Of a DNA stretch of 64,000 bases, positions 1-7,812 are shown piece after piece. The notes under the pieces were generated by a model. The model was not told the DNA's origin and did no database searches. It saw nothing but the letters and a program-made list of their open reading frames with translations. The position numbers and the translations under genes were made by a program. Origin of the DNA: Rhodobacter sp. Har01 (GTDB lineage Bacteria > Pseudomonadota > Alphaproteobacteria > Rhodobacterales > Rhodobacteraceae). The stretch lies in contig NZ_JAJCTD010000001.1 of assembly GCF_020564565.1 (NCBI RefSeq), positions 930,001-994,000 of the forward strand, given 5' to 3'. The number at the start of each line of letters is the position of its first letter. Position 1 is the first letter of the stretch.

Positions 1-24
1 GATCACGACATGGGCGGCGCGCAT
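1..24 (-). CDS. Start of next gene in the nuo operon (partial)
   Basis: An ATG on the minus strand lies two bases after the nuoF stop codon and stays open to the window edge. Only eight codons are visible, so the product cannot be named. The tight spacing fits translation coupled to nuoF; in related bacteria a small unnamed ORF or nuoG follows here. Confidence 0.35.
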
Positions 25-26
25 GC

Positions 27-1322
27 TCACTCGGCTGCCACCGCGGTCGTGCGGCCGGTCTTGCGGGCCTTGATGCGGTCCTCGATCTCGTCGCGGAAGG
101 CGCGGATCAGGCCCTGGATCGGCCAGGCCGCGGCGTCGCCCAGGGCGCAGATGGTGTGGCCCTCGACCTGCTTCGTCACGCTCAGCAGCATGTCGATTTC
201 CTCGATCTCGGCCTCGCCGCGGACCAGCCGGTCCATCACCCGCATCATCCAGCCGGTGCCTTCGCGGCAAGGCGTGCACTGGCCGCAGCTCTCATGCTTG
301 TAGAACTTGCTGAGGCGCCAGATCGCCTTGATGACGTCCGTCGACTGATCCATCACGATCACCGCCGCCGTGCCCAGGCCCGACCGCTGCTCGCGCAGCC
401 AGTCGAAATCCATGATGGCGTCCTCGCACTGCGCCGCCGTCAACAGCGGCACCGAAGACCCGCCGGGGATCACCGCCTTCAGGTTCTTCCAGCCGCCGCG
501 CACGCCGCCGCAATGCTCGTCCAGCAGTTCGCGCAGCGGGATCGACATCGCGTCTTCCACCACGCAGGGATTGTTCACATGGCCCGAGATGCCGAACAGC
601 TTGGTCCCGGTGTTGTTCGGCCGCCCGAACGAGGCGAACCATTCCGCGCCGCGGCGCAGGATGGTGGGCACCACGGCGATGGATTCGACGTTGTTCACCG
701 TGGTCGGGCAGCCGTAAAGGCCCGATCCGGCCGGGAACGGCGGCTTCATCCGTGGCATGCCCTTCTTGCCCTCAAGGCTTTCCAAGAGCGCGGTTTCCTC
801 GCCGCAGATATAGGCCCCGGCGCCGTGGTGCAGGTAGACGTCGCAGTCGAAGCCGGACTTGCAGGCGTTCTTGCCCAAGAGGCCGGCGTCATAGCATTCG
901 TCGATCGCGGCCTGCAGCACCTCGCGCTCGCGAAGGTATTCGCCGCGGATGTAGATGTAGCAGGCATTCGCCGCCATGGCGAAAGACGCGATCAGCGCGC
1001 CCTCGATCAGCGTATGCGGATCGTGGCGCATGATCTCCCGGTCCTTGCAGGTGCCGGGTTCGGATTCGTCGGCGTTGATCACCAGATAGCACGGCCGCCC
1101 GTCGCTTTGCTTGGGCATGAACGACCACTTCAACCCGGTCGGAAAGCCCGCTCCGCCCCGGCCGCGCAAGCCGCTGGCCTTGACGATGTCGACGATCTTG
1201 TCCCGGCCCAGCGCCAGCAGACCGGCGGTGCCGTTCCAATGCCCGCGCTTCATCGCCCCCTTCAGGCTGCGGTCATGCATGCCGTAAAGGTTGGTGAAGA
1301 TGCGGTCCTGATCCTTCAGCAT
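27..1322 (-). CDS. nuoF: NADH-quinone oxidoreductase subunit F
   Basis: This 431-residue protein is the NADH- and FMN-binding subunit of respiratory complex I, in the peripheral arm on the cytoplasmic side. It oxidises NADH and passes electrons through FMN to iron-sulfur clusters. The glycine-rich GRGGAGF segment (residues 54-60) belongs to the NADH/FMN site. CGQCTPC (Cys346, 349, 352) plus Cys392 are the expected ligands of the N3 [4Fe-4S] cluster. The length is normal for the family. The gene belongs to the minus-strand nuo operon, 13 bases after a small membrane-protein gene, and continues towards the left edge. Confidence 0.97.
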   Translation of the reverse strand: MLKDQDRIFTNLYGMHDRSLKGAMKRGHWNGTAGLLALGRDKIVDIVKASGLRGRGGAGFPTGLKWSFMPKQSDGRPCYLVINADESEPGTCKDREIMRHDPHTLIEGALIASFAMAANACYIYIRGEYLREREVLQAAIDECYDAGLLGKNACKSGFDCDVYLHHGAGAYICGEETALLESLEGKKGMPRMKPPFPAGSGLYGCPTTVNNVESIAVVPTILRRGAEWFASFGRPNNTGTKLFGISGHVNNPCVVEDAMSIPLRELLDEHCGGVRGGWKNLKAVIPGGSSVPLLTAAQCEDAIMDFDWLREQRSGLGTAAVIVMDQSTDVIKAIWRLSKFYKHESCGQCTPCREGTGWMMRVMDRLVRGEAEIEEIDMLLSVTKQVEGHTICALGDAAAWPIQGLIRAFRDEIEDRIKARKTGRTTAVAAE

Positions 1323-1335
1323 CCGTCTCGGCTCC

Positions 1336-1566
1336 TTACCCCTGGCGTTCCCGCCAGATCTGATACGTCACGACCAGCGCCCAGAAGAACGCGGCCAGGG
1401 CGGCCAGGTCGAACAGAAAGACATAGCGGACAGGCCACCCCATCTCTCCTCCCAGCCATTGCGCGCCCATCCACAGGATCATGGTGGCCGCGATCACCAC
1501 GGCCACCAGACGAACCTTCCCCGTCCGGCGGTCCGATTCCGGACCGCGTCCCTGCGGCGCGCGCAT
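1336..1566 (-). CDS. DUF5337-like small membrane protein in the nuo operon
   Basis: A 76-residue protein with two predicted transmembrane segments (about residues 18-36 and 46-66) and a C-terminal [16 protein letters not shown] recognise it as the DUF5337-type protein found inside rhodobacterial nuo operons; its role is unknown. The ATG at 1566 is preferred because AGGAA lies just upstream and the start then does not overlap the preceding gene. A longer reading to 1620 would overlap that gene. Its place between complex I genes suggests a membrane-arm accessory or assembly role, which is inference. Confidence 0.75.
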   Translation of the reverse strand: MRAPQGRGPESDRRTGKVRLVAVVIAATMILWMGAQWLGGEMGWPVRYVFLFDLAALAAFFWALVVTYQIWRERQG

Positions 1567-1579
1567 CGTTCCTGCGCCC

Positions 1580-2272
1580 TCAGTAGTCGTTTCGCTTGGC
1601 CCGCTCACGGAAGCGGTCAAGCCCTTCGGTCACGATGATCTTGGCCTGGTTCACCCATTTGTCGCGGGTCACCCGGCCCTTGAAGTTGGTCAGGTTGTCG
1701 TTGACCCAGGACACGTCGGCGTCGGTCCAGTTGGCGATCTGGTCAAAGTGCCAGAAGCCCAGACTGTTCACCAGCTTCTCCATCGTCGGGCCGATGCCCT
1801 CGATTTCCTGCAGGTTGTCGGCCTTGCCGCCGCGCGGCGCGTCATAGCGCACCGGGCCGGGGCCGGCCTTGACCGGCGCCGACATCAGGGCAGCCGGGGC
1901 CGCTACCGGGGTCGAGGTCGCCGCGACCCGCACCGGCGCAGCGGCCGCCGCCGGAACGGCAGCCGCAGCAGGGGCCGCGGCCACAACGGGGGCAGCGGCG
2001 GCAACCGGCGCGGCCGGGGCCGCGACCGGGACTGGGGCCGCGACCGGGACCAGGGCCGACCGGTTGGCCGAGACAGGCCCCGGCAGGTTGCCGCCGGCAA
2101 GCAGTTCCATGGCCAGACCGGCCAGGACCGCCACCACCCCGCCCAGGTAGGCCGCCGGAAAGTAGTTGAATCCGCCGACGACCTTCAGCGCGGCAAAGGC
2201 CACAAGGCCCAGGGCGCAACCAATGATCCAGCCCCCCAGCCAAGGGGCCTTCTCGAACCTGACGTCTGCCAT
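1580..2272 (-). CDS. Nuo-operon membrane protein with C-terminal helix-hairpin-helix domain
   Basis: About 230 residues in three parts. The N-terminus (about 1-55) has two hydrophobic segments with the motif GGFNYFPAAYLGGVV. A long Ala/Pro/Val linker follows (about 60-150). The C-terminal domain of about 75 residues carries EGIGPTMEKL and [15 protein letters not shown], a helix-hairpin-helix fold of the kind seen at the end of NuoE. The start at 2272 (MADVRFE) follows GGGAGGGACTGAGG. The N-terminus is a paralogue of the next upstream gene and the C-terminus a paralogue of the NuoE tail, so the protein looks like a fusion of both neighbours. Function is unknown; a complex I accessory role is inferred from the operon. 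Confidence 0.8.
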   Translation of the reverse strand: MADVRFEKAPWLGGWIIGCALGLVAFAALKVVGGFNYFPAAYLGGVVAVLAGLAMELLAGGNLPGPVSANRSALVPVAAPVPVAAPAAPVAAAAPVVAAAPAAAAVPAAAAAPVRVAATSTPVAAPAALMSAPVKAGPGPVRYDAPRGGKADNLQEIEGIGPTMEKLVNSLGFWHFDQIANWTDADVSWVNDNLTNFKGRVTRDKWVNQAKIIVTEGLDRFRERAKRNDY

Positions 2273-2318
2273 CCTCAGTCCCTCCCTGTTGCGGCCCCCA
2301 AGCGGGCCCATTGCGGCC

Positions 2319-2534
2319 TCAGGCCTTGTCGTTCGACGGCAGGGCCGGACCCGCAGGCAGCGGCCAACCGATGATCGCCCCCATCAGCACGCCCACCACG
2401 CCAGCCAGATAGGCGGCCGGGAACAGATTGAAGCCGCCGGCCACGACCAGCGCGCCGAAGGTCACCACGCCCAAGGCAAGGCCGATCACCCATCCACCCA
2501 TCGAGGGAGCCCGTTCAAACTTGACATCCGCCAT
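2319..2534 (-). CDS. Small two-helix membrane protein in the nuo operon
   Basis: A 71-residue protein with two hydrophobic stretches and the motif GGFNLFPAAYLAGVV. It matches the first 55-60 residues of the next gene downstream (1580-2272) nearly position by position, starting MADVKFE against MADVRFE, so the two are tandem paralogues. The start at 2534 follows GAGGAG at good spacing; a GTG three codons earlier is a weaker choice. No function is known. It is co-transcribed with nuoE and nuoF. Confidence 0.75.
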   Translation of the reverse strand: MADVKFERAPSMGGWVIGLALGVVTFGALVVAGGFNLFPAAYLAGVVGVLMGAIIGWPLPAGPALPSNDKA

Positions 2535-2576
2535 CGTCGTCACTCCTCAGTTGCGGCCCCGCGCCCGGGGCCTTGG

Positions 2577-3638
2577 TTAACCCGTGTCGCCGCGACCGAT
2601 CCGCTCGGCATCCTCGGCCGAGCCGCCCGCAGCCAGAACCTTTGCCTGCGCCACCCAGCGGTCGCGCGTGACCCGGCCCTTGAAGCCTTCCAGATTGTCA
2701 TCGACCCAGGCCACCTCGGCCGCGGTCCAGCCGGCAATCTGGTCGAAATGGAAAAAGCCAAGGCGATGGCACAGGGCCTCGAGCTTCGGGCCGATGCCCC
2801 AGATCAGCTTCAGGTCGTCCGCCTTGCCCGCCCGCGCAGCCGCCAGAGCCTCGGGCTTCCGGCCCGCCCCAGCGGCGGCCGGCTCCGGCTTCGACATCAC
2901 TGGCAGGACCGCGCCCCTGGTCGCCGCAGGCCGGCCAAGCCAAGGCGTCGAAAGCGGCACTTCGGTGCCGTCGATCCGCTTCACCGTGTCGCCGATGTCG
3001 ACCGCGTGTTGCACAGTGGCATTGTATTGCGTCCGCCCCGAGTCGAAGTCCTTGAGCGAGGTCAAGCCGGTCTTCGGTTCGGCCGCATAGCGCCCGTTCT
3101 GCGGCCCCGGCACCGGCACCTCACCGGCTGAGAACCGCCCGATCAGCGCCCGCAGGCCCTCGGCCGTCAGGTCCTCGTAATAGTCCTTGCCGATCTGGGC
3201 CATGGGCGCATTGGTGCAGGCGCCCATGCACTCGACCTCTTCCCAGCTGAACTTGCCGTCGGCGCTCAGCGTGTGGGGGGTCGGCGCGATCAGGTCCTTG
3301 CAGACGGCGATCAGGTCCTCGGCGCCGCAGATCATGCAGCTGGTGGTGCCGCAGATCTGCACATGGGCAATCCGGCCAACGGGTTGCAGCTGGAACATGA
3401 AGTAGAAGGTGGCCACTTCCAGCACCCGGATGTAGGCCATTCCCAGCATGTCGGCGACGTGTTCGATGGCGGCACGGCTCAGCCAGCCCTCCTGCTCTTG
3501 CGCGCGCCACAAGAGCGGGATCACCGCACTGGCCTGCCGGCCGGCCGGATACTTGCTGATCTGGCCCTTGGCCCAATCCAGGTTGGCCGCCGTGAAGGCA
3601 AAGCTGTCAGGCTGGGTATGGTGCAGGCGGCGAAGCAT
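2577..3638 (-). CDS. nuoE: NADH-quinone oxidoreductase subunit E with C-terminal extension
   Basis: A 353-residue complex I subunit that holds the N1a [2Fe-2S] cluster next to NuoF. The ligands are visible as Cys96, Cys101, Cys137 and Cys141 (CGTTSC and CMGAC). The ordinary thioredoxin-like NuoE region ends near residue 180. A linker follows, and then a helix-hairpin-helix domain near 275-353 ([25 protein letters not shown]) absent from E. coli-type NuoE. The start at 3638 shares one base with the stop of the preceding microprotein (TAATG), so translation is probably coupled. The long tail is a rhodobacterial trait; its role is not known. Confidence 0.95.
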   Translation of the reverse strand: MLRRLHHTQPDSFAFTAANLDWAKGQISKYPAGRQASAVIPLLWRAQEQEGWLSRAAIEHVADMLGMAYIRVLEVATFYFMFQLQPVGRIAHVQICGTTSCMICGAEDLIAVCKDLIAPTPHTLSADGKFSWEEVECMGACTNAPMAQIGKDYYEDLTAEGLRALIGRFSAGEVPVPGPQNGRYAAEPKTGLTSLKDFDSGRTQYNATVQHAVDIGDTVKRIDGTEVPLSTPWLGRPAATRGAVLPVMSKPEPAAAGAGRKPEALAAARAGKADDLKLIWGIGPKLEALCHRLGFFHFDQIAGWTAAEVAWVDDNLEGFKGRVTRDRWVAQAKVLAAGGSAEDAERIGRGDTG

Positions 3639-3739
3639 TACTCGACCCCGGCAAGTATGAGCGGAAGGACCGGAGGTCCCCAGATGGTCAACATGAAGAC
3701 AACGAAAATCAGTCCCGGAAGGCCAAGATTGTTGATCAC
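3638..3739 (-). CDS. 33-residue membrane microprotein between nuoD and nuoE
   Basis: A tiny ORF encoding 33 residues: a short polar start, one hydrophobic segment ([11 protein letters not shown]) and a Pro-rich end. Its GTG start overlaps the nuoD stop by four bases (GTGA), and its TAA stop overlaps the nuoE ATG by one base (TAATG). It therefore fits exactly between two core genes with coupling signals at both ends. I know no named family. It could be a single-helix complex I accessory peptide, or a leader that exists only to couple nuoD to nuoE. Confidence 0.6.
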   Translation of the reverse strand: MINNLGLPGLIFVVFMLTIWGPPVLPLILAGVE

Positions 3740-4980
3740 CGGTCGATCTCCCCGAAGACCACGTCCATGGTGCCGATGATGGCGGCGACGTCGGCCAGCA
3801 GGTGGCCCTTGGCGATGTAGTCGATGGCCTGCAGGTGCAGGAACCCAGGCGCCCGGATCTTCGCCCGGTAGGGCCTGTTGGTGCCATCGGCCACCAGATA
3901 GACGCCGAACTCGCCCTTCGGCGCCTCGACCGCGGCATAGACCTCGCCCGCGGGCACATGGAAGCCCTCGGTGTACAGCTTGAAGTGATGGATGAGCGCC
4001 TCCATCGAGGTCTTCATCTCGGCCCGTTTCGGCGGCGACAGCTTGCCGCGCGCCATCACGTCGGTCTGCGCTGCCGGTTCGCGCAGCTTGGCGCAGGCCT
4101 GCAGGATGATGCGGGTCGATTCCCGCATCTCGGCCATCCGGCACAGGTAGCGGTCATAACAGTCGCCGTTCTTGCCGACGGGGATCTTGAAGTCGAACTC
4201 GTCATAGCACTCATAGGGCTGGCTGCGGCGCAGGTCCCAGGCCAGGCCCGAGCCGCGCACCATCACGCCGGAGAATCCCCAGTCCTGGATGTCCTTCTCG
4301 CTGACCACGCCGATATCGGCGTTGCGCTGCTTGAAGATGCGGTTTTCCGTCAACAGGCCGTCGATGTCGTCCACCATCTTGGGAAAGGCCTGCGCCCAGG
4401 TCTCGATGTCGTCGATCAACTGGGGCGGCAGGTCCACATGCACGCCACCGGGCCGGAAATAGGCCGCATGCAGACGCGCCCCGCAGGCCCGCTCGTAGAA
4501 CACCATCAGCTTCTCGCGTTCCTCGAAGCCCCAGAGCGGCGGTGTCAAGGCGCCGACGTCCATGGCCTGCGTGGTGACGTTGAGAAGGTGGTTCAGGATG
4601 CGGCCGATCTCGCTGTAAAGCACCCGGATCAGGCTGGCGCGGCGCGGCACCGTGACCCCGCACAGCTTCTCGATCGCCAGGCACCAGGCATGTTCCTGGT
4701 TCATCGGCGCGACATAGTCGAGGCGGTCGAAATACGGCAGGTTCTGCAGGTAGGTGCGGCTTTCCATCAGCTTCTCGGTGCCGCGGTGCAACAGGCCGAT
4801 ATGCGGGTCGCAGCGTTCGACGATTTCCCCGTCCAGCTCCAGCACCAGCCGCAGAACGCCATGCGCGGCGGGGTGTTGCGGGCCGAAGTTGATGTTGAAG
4901 TTGCGGATCCTCTGCTCCGGCGTCACCGCGTCGGTCGAGCCGTCGTCGTAAAGGTGCTTGTGCGGATCGCCGTCCATCAT
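3736..4980 (-). CDS. nuoD: NADH-quinone oxidoreductase subunit D
   Basis: The 49-kDa subunit of complex I, 414 residues, forming the quinone-binding pocket with NuoB at the junction of the two arms. Family features include [19 protein letters not shown] near the N-terminus, [14 protein letters not shown], and the conserved C-terminal GEIDR. The ATG overlaps the nuoC stop (ATGA), and a second ATG follows directly, so the true start is 4980 or 4977. Length and motifs are normal. NuoC and NuoD are separate genes here, unlike the E. coli NuoCD fusion. Confidence 0.97.
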   Translation of the reverse strand: MMDGDPHKHLYDDGSTDAVTPEQRIRNFNINFGPQHPAAHGVLRLVLELDGEIVERCDPHIGLLHRGTEKLMESRTYLQNLPYFDRLDYVAPMNQEHAWCLAIEKLCGVTVPRRASLIRVLYSEIGRILNHLLNVTTQAMDVGALTPPLWGFEEREKLMVFYERACGARLHAAYFRPGGVHVDLPPQLIDDIETWAQAFPKMVDDIDGLLTENRIFKQRNADIGVVSEKDIQDWGFSGVMVRGSGLAWDLRRSQPYECYDEFDFKIPVGKNGDCYDRYLCRMAEMRESTRIILQACAKLREPAAQTDVMARGKLSPPKRAEMKTSMEALIHHFKLYTEGFHVPAGEVYAAVEAPKGEFGVYLVADGTNRPYRAKIRAPGFLHLQAIDYIAKGHLLADVAAIIGTMDVVFGEIDR

Positions 4981-5582
4981 TTCGCTGCCTTCTGGTCGCC
5001 GGGAAGCATGTATTGGGCGCCTTCCCAGGGGGACATGAAGTCGAACTGGCGGTATTCCTGCACCAGCTTCACCGGCTCATAGACCACCCGCTTCTGCGCC
5101 TCGTCGTAGCGCACCTCGACATAGCCGGTGGTCGGGAAATCCTTGCGCAAGGGATGGCCGCGGAAGCCGTAGTCGGTCAGCAGCCGGCGCAGGTCGGGAT
5201 GGCCACTGAACAGGATGCCGAACATGTCGAACACCTCGCGCTCGAACCAGTTGGCCGATGCGTGGATGGCGTGAATCGACGGCACCATCTCGTCTTCGCG
5301 CACCGCGACCTTCAGCCGGATGCGCTGGTTCCGGTACATCGACAGGAAATGGTAGACCATGTCGAACCGCACCGGGCGGTCGGGGTGGTCCACCGCCGTG
5401 ATGTCGACCAGCGAGGTGAACCGGCAGGACGGGTCGTCGCGCAGGAATTCGACCAGGCTTTCCAGATGCGCCAGCGAGGCGGTCAGCGTCAACTCGCCGA
5501 AGGCCACGGAAACGGCCAGCACGGCATCGACGTTCTTCACCTCGATGGCGGCGGCCAGGTCATGAAGGGCGGTGTCGGGCAT
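4977..5582 (-). CDS. nuoC: NADH-quinone oxidoreductase subunit C
   Basis: The 30-kDa subunit of complex I, 201 residues, a peripheral-arm structural subunit that packs against NuoD. Recognisable stretches are ERLRLKVAV-like [12 protein letters not shown], the conserved [12 protein letters not shown], and [23 protein letters not shown]. It starts three bases after the nuoB stop and overlaps nuoD by four bases. Length is as expected for the stand-alone form. Confidence 0.97.
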   Translation of the reverse strand: MPDTALHDLAAAIEVKNVDAVLAVSVAFGELTLTASLAHLESLVEFLRDDPSCRFTSLVDITAVDHPDRPVRFDMVYHFLSMYRNQRIRLKVAVREDEMVPSIHAIHASANWFEREVFDMFGILFSGHPDLRRLLTDYGFRGHPLRKDFPTTGYVEVRYDEAQKRVVYEPVKLVQEYRQFDFMSPWEGAQYMLPGDQKAAK

Positions 5583-5585
5583 GGC

Positions 5586-6119
5586 CTACCTTACCAGGGT
5601 TCCGGTGCGGCGGATCTTCCGCTGCAACTGCAGGATGCCGTAAAGCAGCGCCTCGGCCGTGGGCGGGCAGCCCGGCACGTAGATGTCCACCGGCACCACC
5701 CGGTCACAGCCGCGCACCACCGAATAGCTGTAGTGGTAATAGCCGCCGCCATTGGCGCAACTGCCCATGCTGATCACATAGCGCGGCTCGGGCATCTGGT
5801 CATAGACCTTGCGCAGCGCCGGGGCCATCTTGTTGGTCAGCGTGCCCGCGACGATCATCAGGTCGGACTGCCGGGGCGAGGCGCGCGGCGCGGTGCCGAA
5901 GCGTTCCAGGTCATAGCGCGGCATCGAGGTGTGCATCATCTCGACGGCACAGCAGGCCAGACCGAAGGTCATCCAGTGCAAGCTGCCGATGCGCGCCCAG
6001 TTGATGATGTCCTCGGTCGAACTGAGCAGGAACCCCTTGTCCAGAAGCTCATGGTTCAGGGCCTGGACCATGACCTCCTGATCGCCGCCGGCGCTGTTCG
6101 GTCCGGTGCTCACTCCCAT
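5586..6119 (-). CDS. nuoB: NADH-quinone oxidoreductase subunit B
   Basis: The PSST subunit of complex I (177 residues), which carries the terminal N2 [4Fe-4S] cluster that reduces quinone. The cysteines are visible in [21 protein letters not shown] and [11 protein letters not shown]. The start at 6119 (MGVSTGP) overlaps the end of nuoA by ten bases. An ATG seven codons earlier is possible but would lie deeper inside nuoA. Family length is 160-180 residues, so this fits. Confidence 0.96.
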   Translation of the reverse strand: MGVSTGPNSAGGDQEVMVQALNHELLDKGFLLSSTEDIINWARIGSLHWMTFGLACCAVEMMHTSMPRYDLERFGTAPRASPRQSDLMIVAGTLTNKMAPALRKVYDQMPEPRYVISMGSCANGGGYYHYSYSVVRGCDRVVPVDIYVPGCPPTAEALLYGILQLQRKIRRTGTLVR

Positions 6120-6475
6120 TCCAGCGCCCCCTTCTTCCACTCATAGGCGAAGCCGATGGTCAGCACGGCCAGAAAGACCATCATGGACCAGAAGGCGGTC
6201 ATGCTGATGTCGCCAAATGCCACAGCCCAGGGAAACAGGAAGGCCACTTCCAGGTCGAAGATGATGAACAGGATCGACACCAGATAGAAGCGCACGTCGA
6301 ACTTCATCCGGGCGTCGTCAAAGGCGTTGAAGCCGCATTCGTAGGTCGAGACCTTTTCCGGGTCGGGCTTGCGGATGGCGATCACCGCGGCGGCGAGGAT
6401 CAGCACGAGACCCAGGCCGACCGCAACCCCAAGCAGAACAAGGATGGGCAGGTAGTCCCGCAAAAGCACATCCAA
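6110..6475 (-). CDS. nuoA: NADH-quinone oxidoreductase subunit A
   Basis: The first gene of the operon: a 121-residue membrane subunit of complex I with three transmembrane helices (about 8-33, 62-85, 90-112) and the family motif [20 protein letters not shown]. The chosen start is a TTG, because GGAGGAGG sits six bases upstream. A GTG two codons later is the alternative, and no ATG fits. It overlaps nuoB by ten bases. The unusual start codon may limit its translation relative to the rest of the operon. Confidence 0.95.
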   Translation of the reverse strand: MDVLLRDYLPILVLLGVAVGLGLVLILAAAVIAIRKPDPEKVSTYECGFNAFDDARMKFDVRFYLVSILFIIFDLEVAFLFPWAVAFGDISMTAFWSMMVFLAVLTIGFAYEWKKGALEWE

Positions 6476-6788
6476 GTGAGCCTCCTCCAGCTGGCAAAAG
6501 CGCGCGACGGGTCGTGGGCGCCCGCTTGAACTCTTGCGCTTCGTTTACTCTGCACCCTGCCCCGGGTCAACGCATGGGGGCAGGAAAACCCGTCCCTGCG
6601 GTGCATGAATCGACCGAATGTATGCAATGGTGTGCGGTATTTCTCCAGCGGCTGCGTCCATCCGGCGCAGACCGCCCCCCCAGCGTCGCGCCAGAGATCG
6701 GGGCGGACAGCGATTCCCCACCTTGACCGGATCGGTCGGCGCGGATTGTCTGGGCCCGAACCGGGTTCCGTCTCGCGAAAGGTCTTCG
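6476..6788. promoter_or_regulatory. Divergent upstream region of nuoA and a secreted-protein gene
   Basis: A 313-base gap between nuoA (minus) and the gene at 6789 (plus). It must hold the nuo promoter. The only clear structure I see is the direct-repeat-like motif at 6619-6635, listed separately. No small gene with a convincing ribosome site is apparent. Confidence 0.5.
6619..6635 (-). promoter_or_regulatory. Putative regulator site upstream of nuo, shared with acnA
   Basis: Read towards nuoA the site is GCACACCATTGCATACA. It matches 15 of 17 positions of the GCATACAATTGCATACA motif upstream of acnA (63121-63137), in the same orientation relative to transcription. It lies about 145 bases before the nuoA start. 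The two half-sites GCAYAC are spaced as a direct repeat. The binding protein is unknown; a GntR- or LacI-type regulator of central metabolism is a guess. Confidence 0.4.
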
Positions 6789-7205
6789 ATGCGTTTGCTG
6801 GCTGTCCTCAGCGCCCTGCTGGCGCCCCTGCCGCTGGCCGCGGCGCCGGCCTGCGCCGTCGATCCGGCGGCCGTCGAGGCGCGGATTGCCGGTCTCGAGG
6901 CCGCCTACCCCCTGGTCCTGTCCGACATCGGCTGCGAGGCGCCGGCGCTGCCCGCGCATGTGATCCTGTGCGATGCGGCCGAGGCCGCGGACCCGACGCT
7001 CTGGCGCATGGCGCGGCTGGATGATCTGGCCTGGGTGCATGCGGTCGAAAACGCCACCGGGCAGCAGGTGGACCAGGTCGATCCGCCGCGCGACGCGGCC
7101 TTTGTGGCCCGCCGCGACGCCTGCCGCGACATCGCCTGCCTGTGCGACGTGCTGGTCGCGCATACCGACGACAGCCTCGGCGGCACTTCGCCCTACGCCA
7201 GGTAA
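6789..7205 (+). CDS. Secreted LprI/DUF1311-like protein
   Basis: A 138-residue protein with a signal peptide (residues 1 to about 22, ending LAAAPACA). The mature part has six cysteines in the order seen in lysozyme-inhibitor LprI-like (DUF1311) proteins: ILCDAAEAADPTLWRMARLDD, then FVARRDACRDIACLCDVL near the end. The assignment rests on this pattern only. The start at 6789 is chosen because it begins the signal peptide. It is divergent from nuoA and followed by two strong hairpins. Confidence 0.6.
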   Translation: MRLLAVLSALLAPLPLAAAPACAVDPAAVEARIAGLEAAYPLVLSDIGCEAPALPAHVILCDAAEAADPTLWRMARLDDLAWVHAVENATGQQVDQVDPPRDAAFVARRDACRDIACLCDVLVAHTDDSLGGTSPYAR

Positions 7206-7207
7206 GC

Positions 7208-7254
7208 CGATTTCCGAAGCCGGAAATCGAAGCCGGAATTCGACACGAATTCCG
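7208..7254 (+). terminator. Two adjacent perfect hairpins after the LprI-like gene
   Basis: CGATTTCCG (7208-7216) pairs with CGGAAATCG (7221-7229), and CGGAATTCG (7234-7242) pairs with CGAATTCCG (7246-7254). Each has nine perfect base pairs and a 3-4 base loop, directly after the stop codon. There is no T-run, so efficient Rho-independent termination is uncertain; they may instead stabilise the mRNA end. Confidence 0.5.
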
Positions 7255-7289
7255 CGCCCCGCCGCACCCGCGCCCCTCCGCTTCCGCGC

Positions 7290-7718
7290 TTAGCCGCACC
7301 AGCCGGCGCGCCGGCCCCCGTCGTAAGGCCGACCATGGCCCGCCTTCAGCATCGCCAGGGCCGCATCGATGCCGTCCAGGCGCAGGTGGACCAGCGGCCG
7401 GCCATAGCGGTCCTGCCCCTCGACCCCCACCGTCACCTCGCGCGCCGCCTTGACCAGAGCGGCCAGCGCCGCCTTCGCCGCCTGCGCCGCAGCCCGTTCG
7501 GCCGCACAGGCGCCGTCGAGTTCCGGCGTGTCGATCCCGATCAGCCGCGCGGCCTCGGTCTGGCCGGGGCAGACCAGTTCCACGGTGTCGCCGTCATAGA
7601 CATGGCCCACCCGGCAGTCGCCCCCCGGCAGGGGCGTCGGATCGGCCCATTCCCACAGCCGGACCAGCACAAGGCCGGTCAGCACGACATAGGCGAAAAG
7701 CGTGGCGTCCAGCCGCAT
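7290..7718 (-). CDS. Membrane-anchored thermonuclease-family protein
   Basis: A 142-residue staphylococcal-nuclease-fold protein with one N-terminal hydrophobic segment (residues 4-22) that should anchor or export it. The active site looks complete: DGDTV, then RLIGIDTPE, which puts Arg, Asp and Glu at the spacing of Arg35/Asp40/Glu43 in the S. aureus enzyme, and DRYGR for the Asp83-Arg87 region. It is therefore probably an active calcium-dependent nuclease of the cell surface or periplasm. The start at 7718 follows CAGGACC. It lies downstream of the DegT-type gene, behind a strong hairpin. Confidence 0.8.
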   Translation of the reverse strand: MRLDATLFAYVVLTGLVLVRLWEWADPTPLPGGDCRVGHVYDGDTVELVCPGQTEAARLIGIDTPELDGACAAERAAAQAAKAALAALVKAAREVTVGVEGQDRYGRPLVHLRLDGIDAALAMLKAGHGRPYDGGRRAGWCG

Positions 7719-7749
7719 CCGGTCCTGTCCCTGCCGCCCCCGCCGCCAG

Positions 7750-7800
7750 GGCCCCCGGCAGACGGCGGGGTGGGCGGGTGGGCGCCGTCTGCCGGGGGCC
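7750..7800. terminator. 18-bp perfect inverted repeat
   Basis: GGCCCCCGGCAGACGGCG (7750-7767) and its exact complement (7783-7800) flank a 15-base G-rich loop. It lies between the DegT-type aminotransferase stop and the nuclease-like gene, both on the minus strand. A short TTT follows on the plus strand only, so it is not a classic terminator for the minus-strand transcript. It could still attenuate or separate the two genes. Confidence 0.5.
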
Positions 7801-7812
7801 TTTCCCGGCCGG

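Noticed and set aside
3638..3959. Upstream extension of nuoE to a 460-residue protein
   Set aside because: The extra residues lie inside nuoD in another frame; the ATG at 3638 overlapping the microprotein stop gives the normal NuoE N-terminus.
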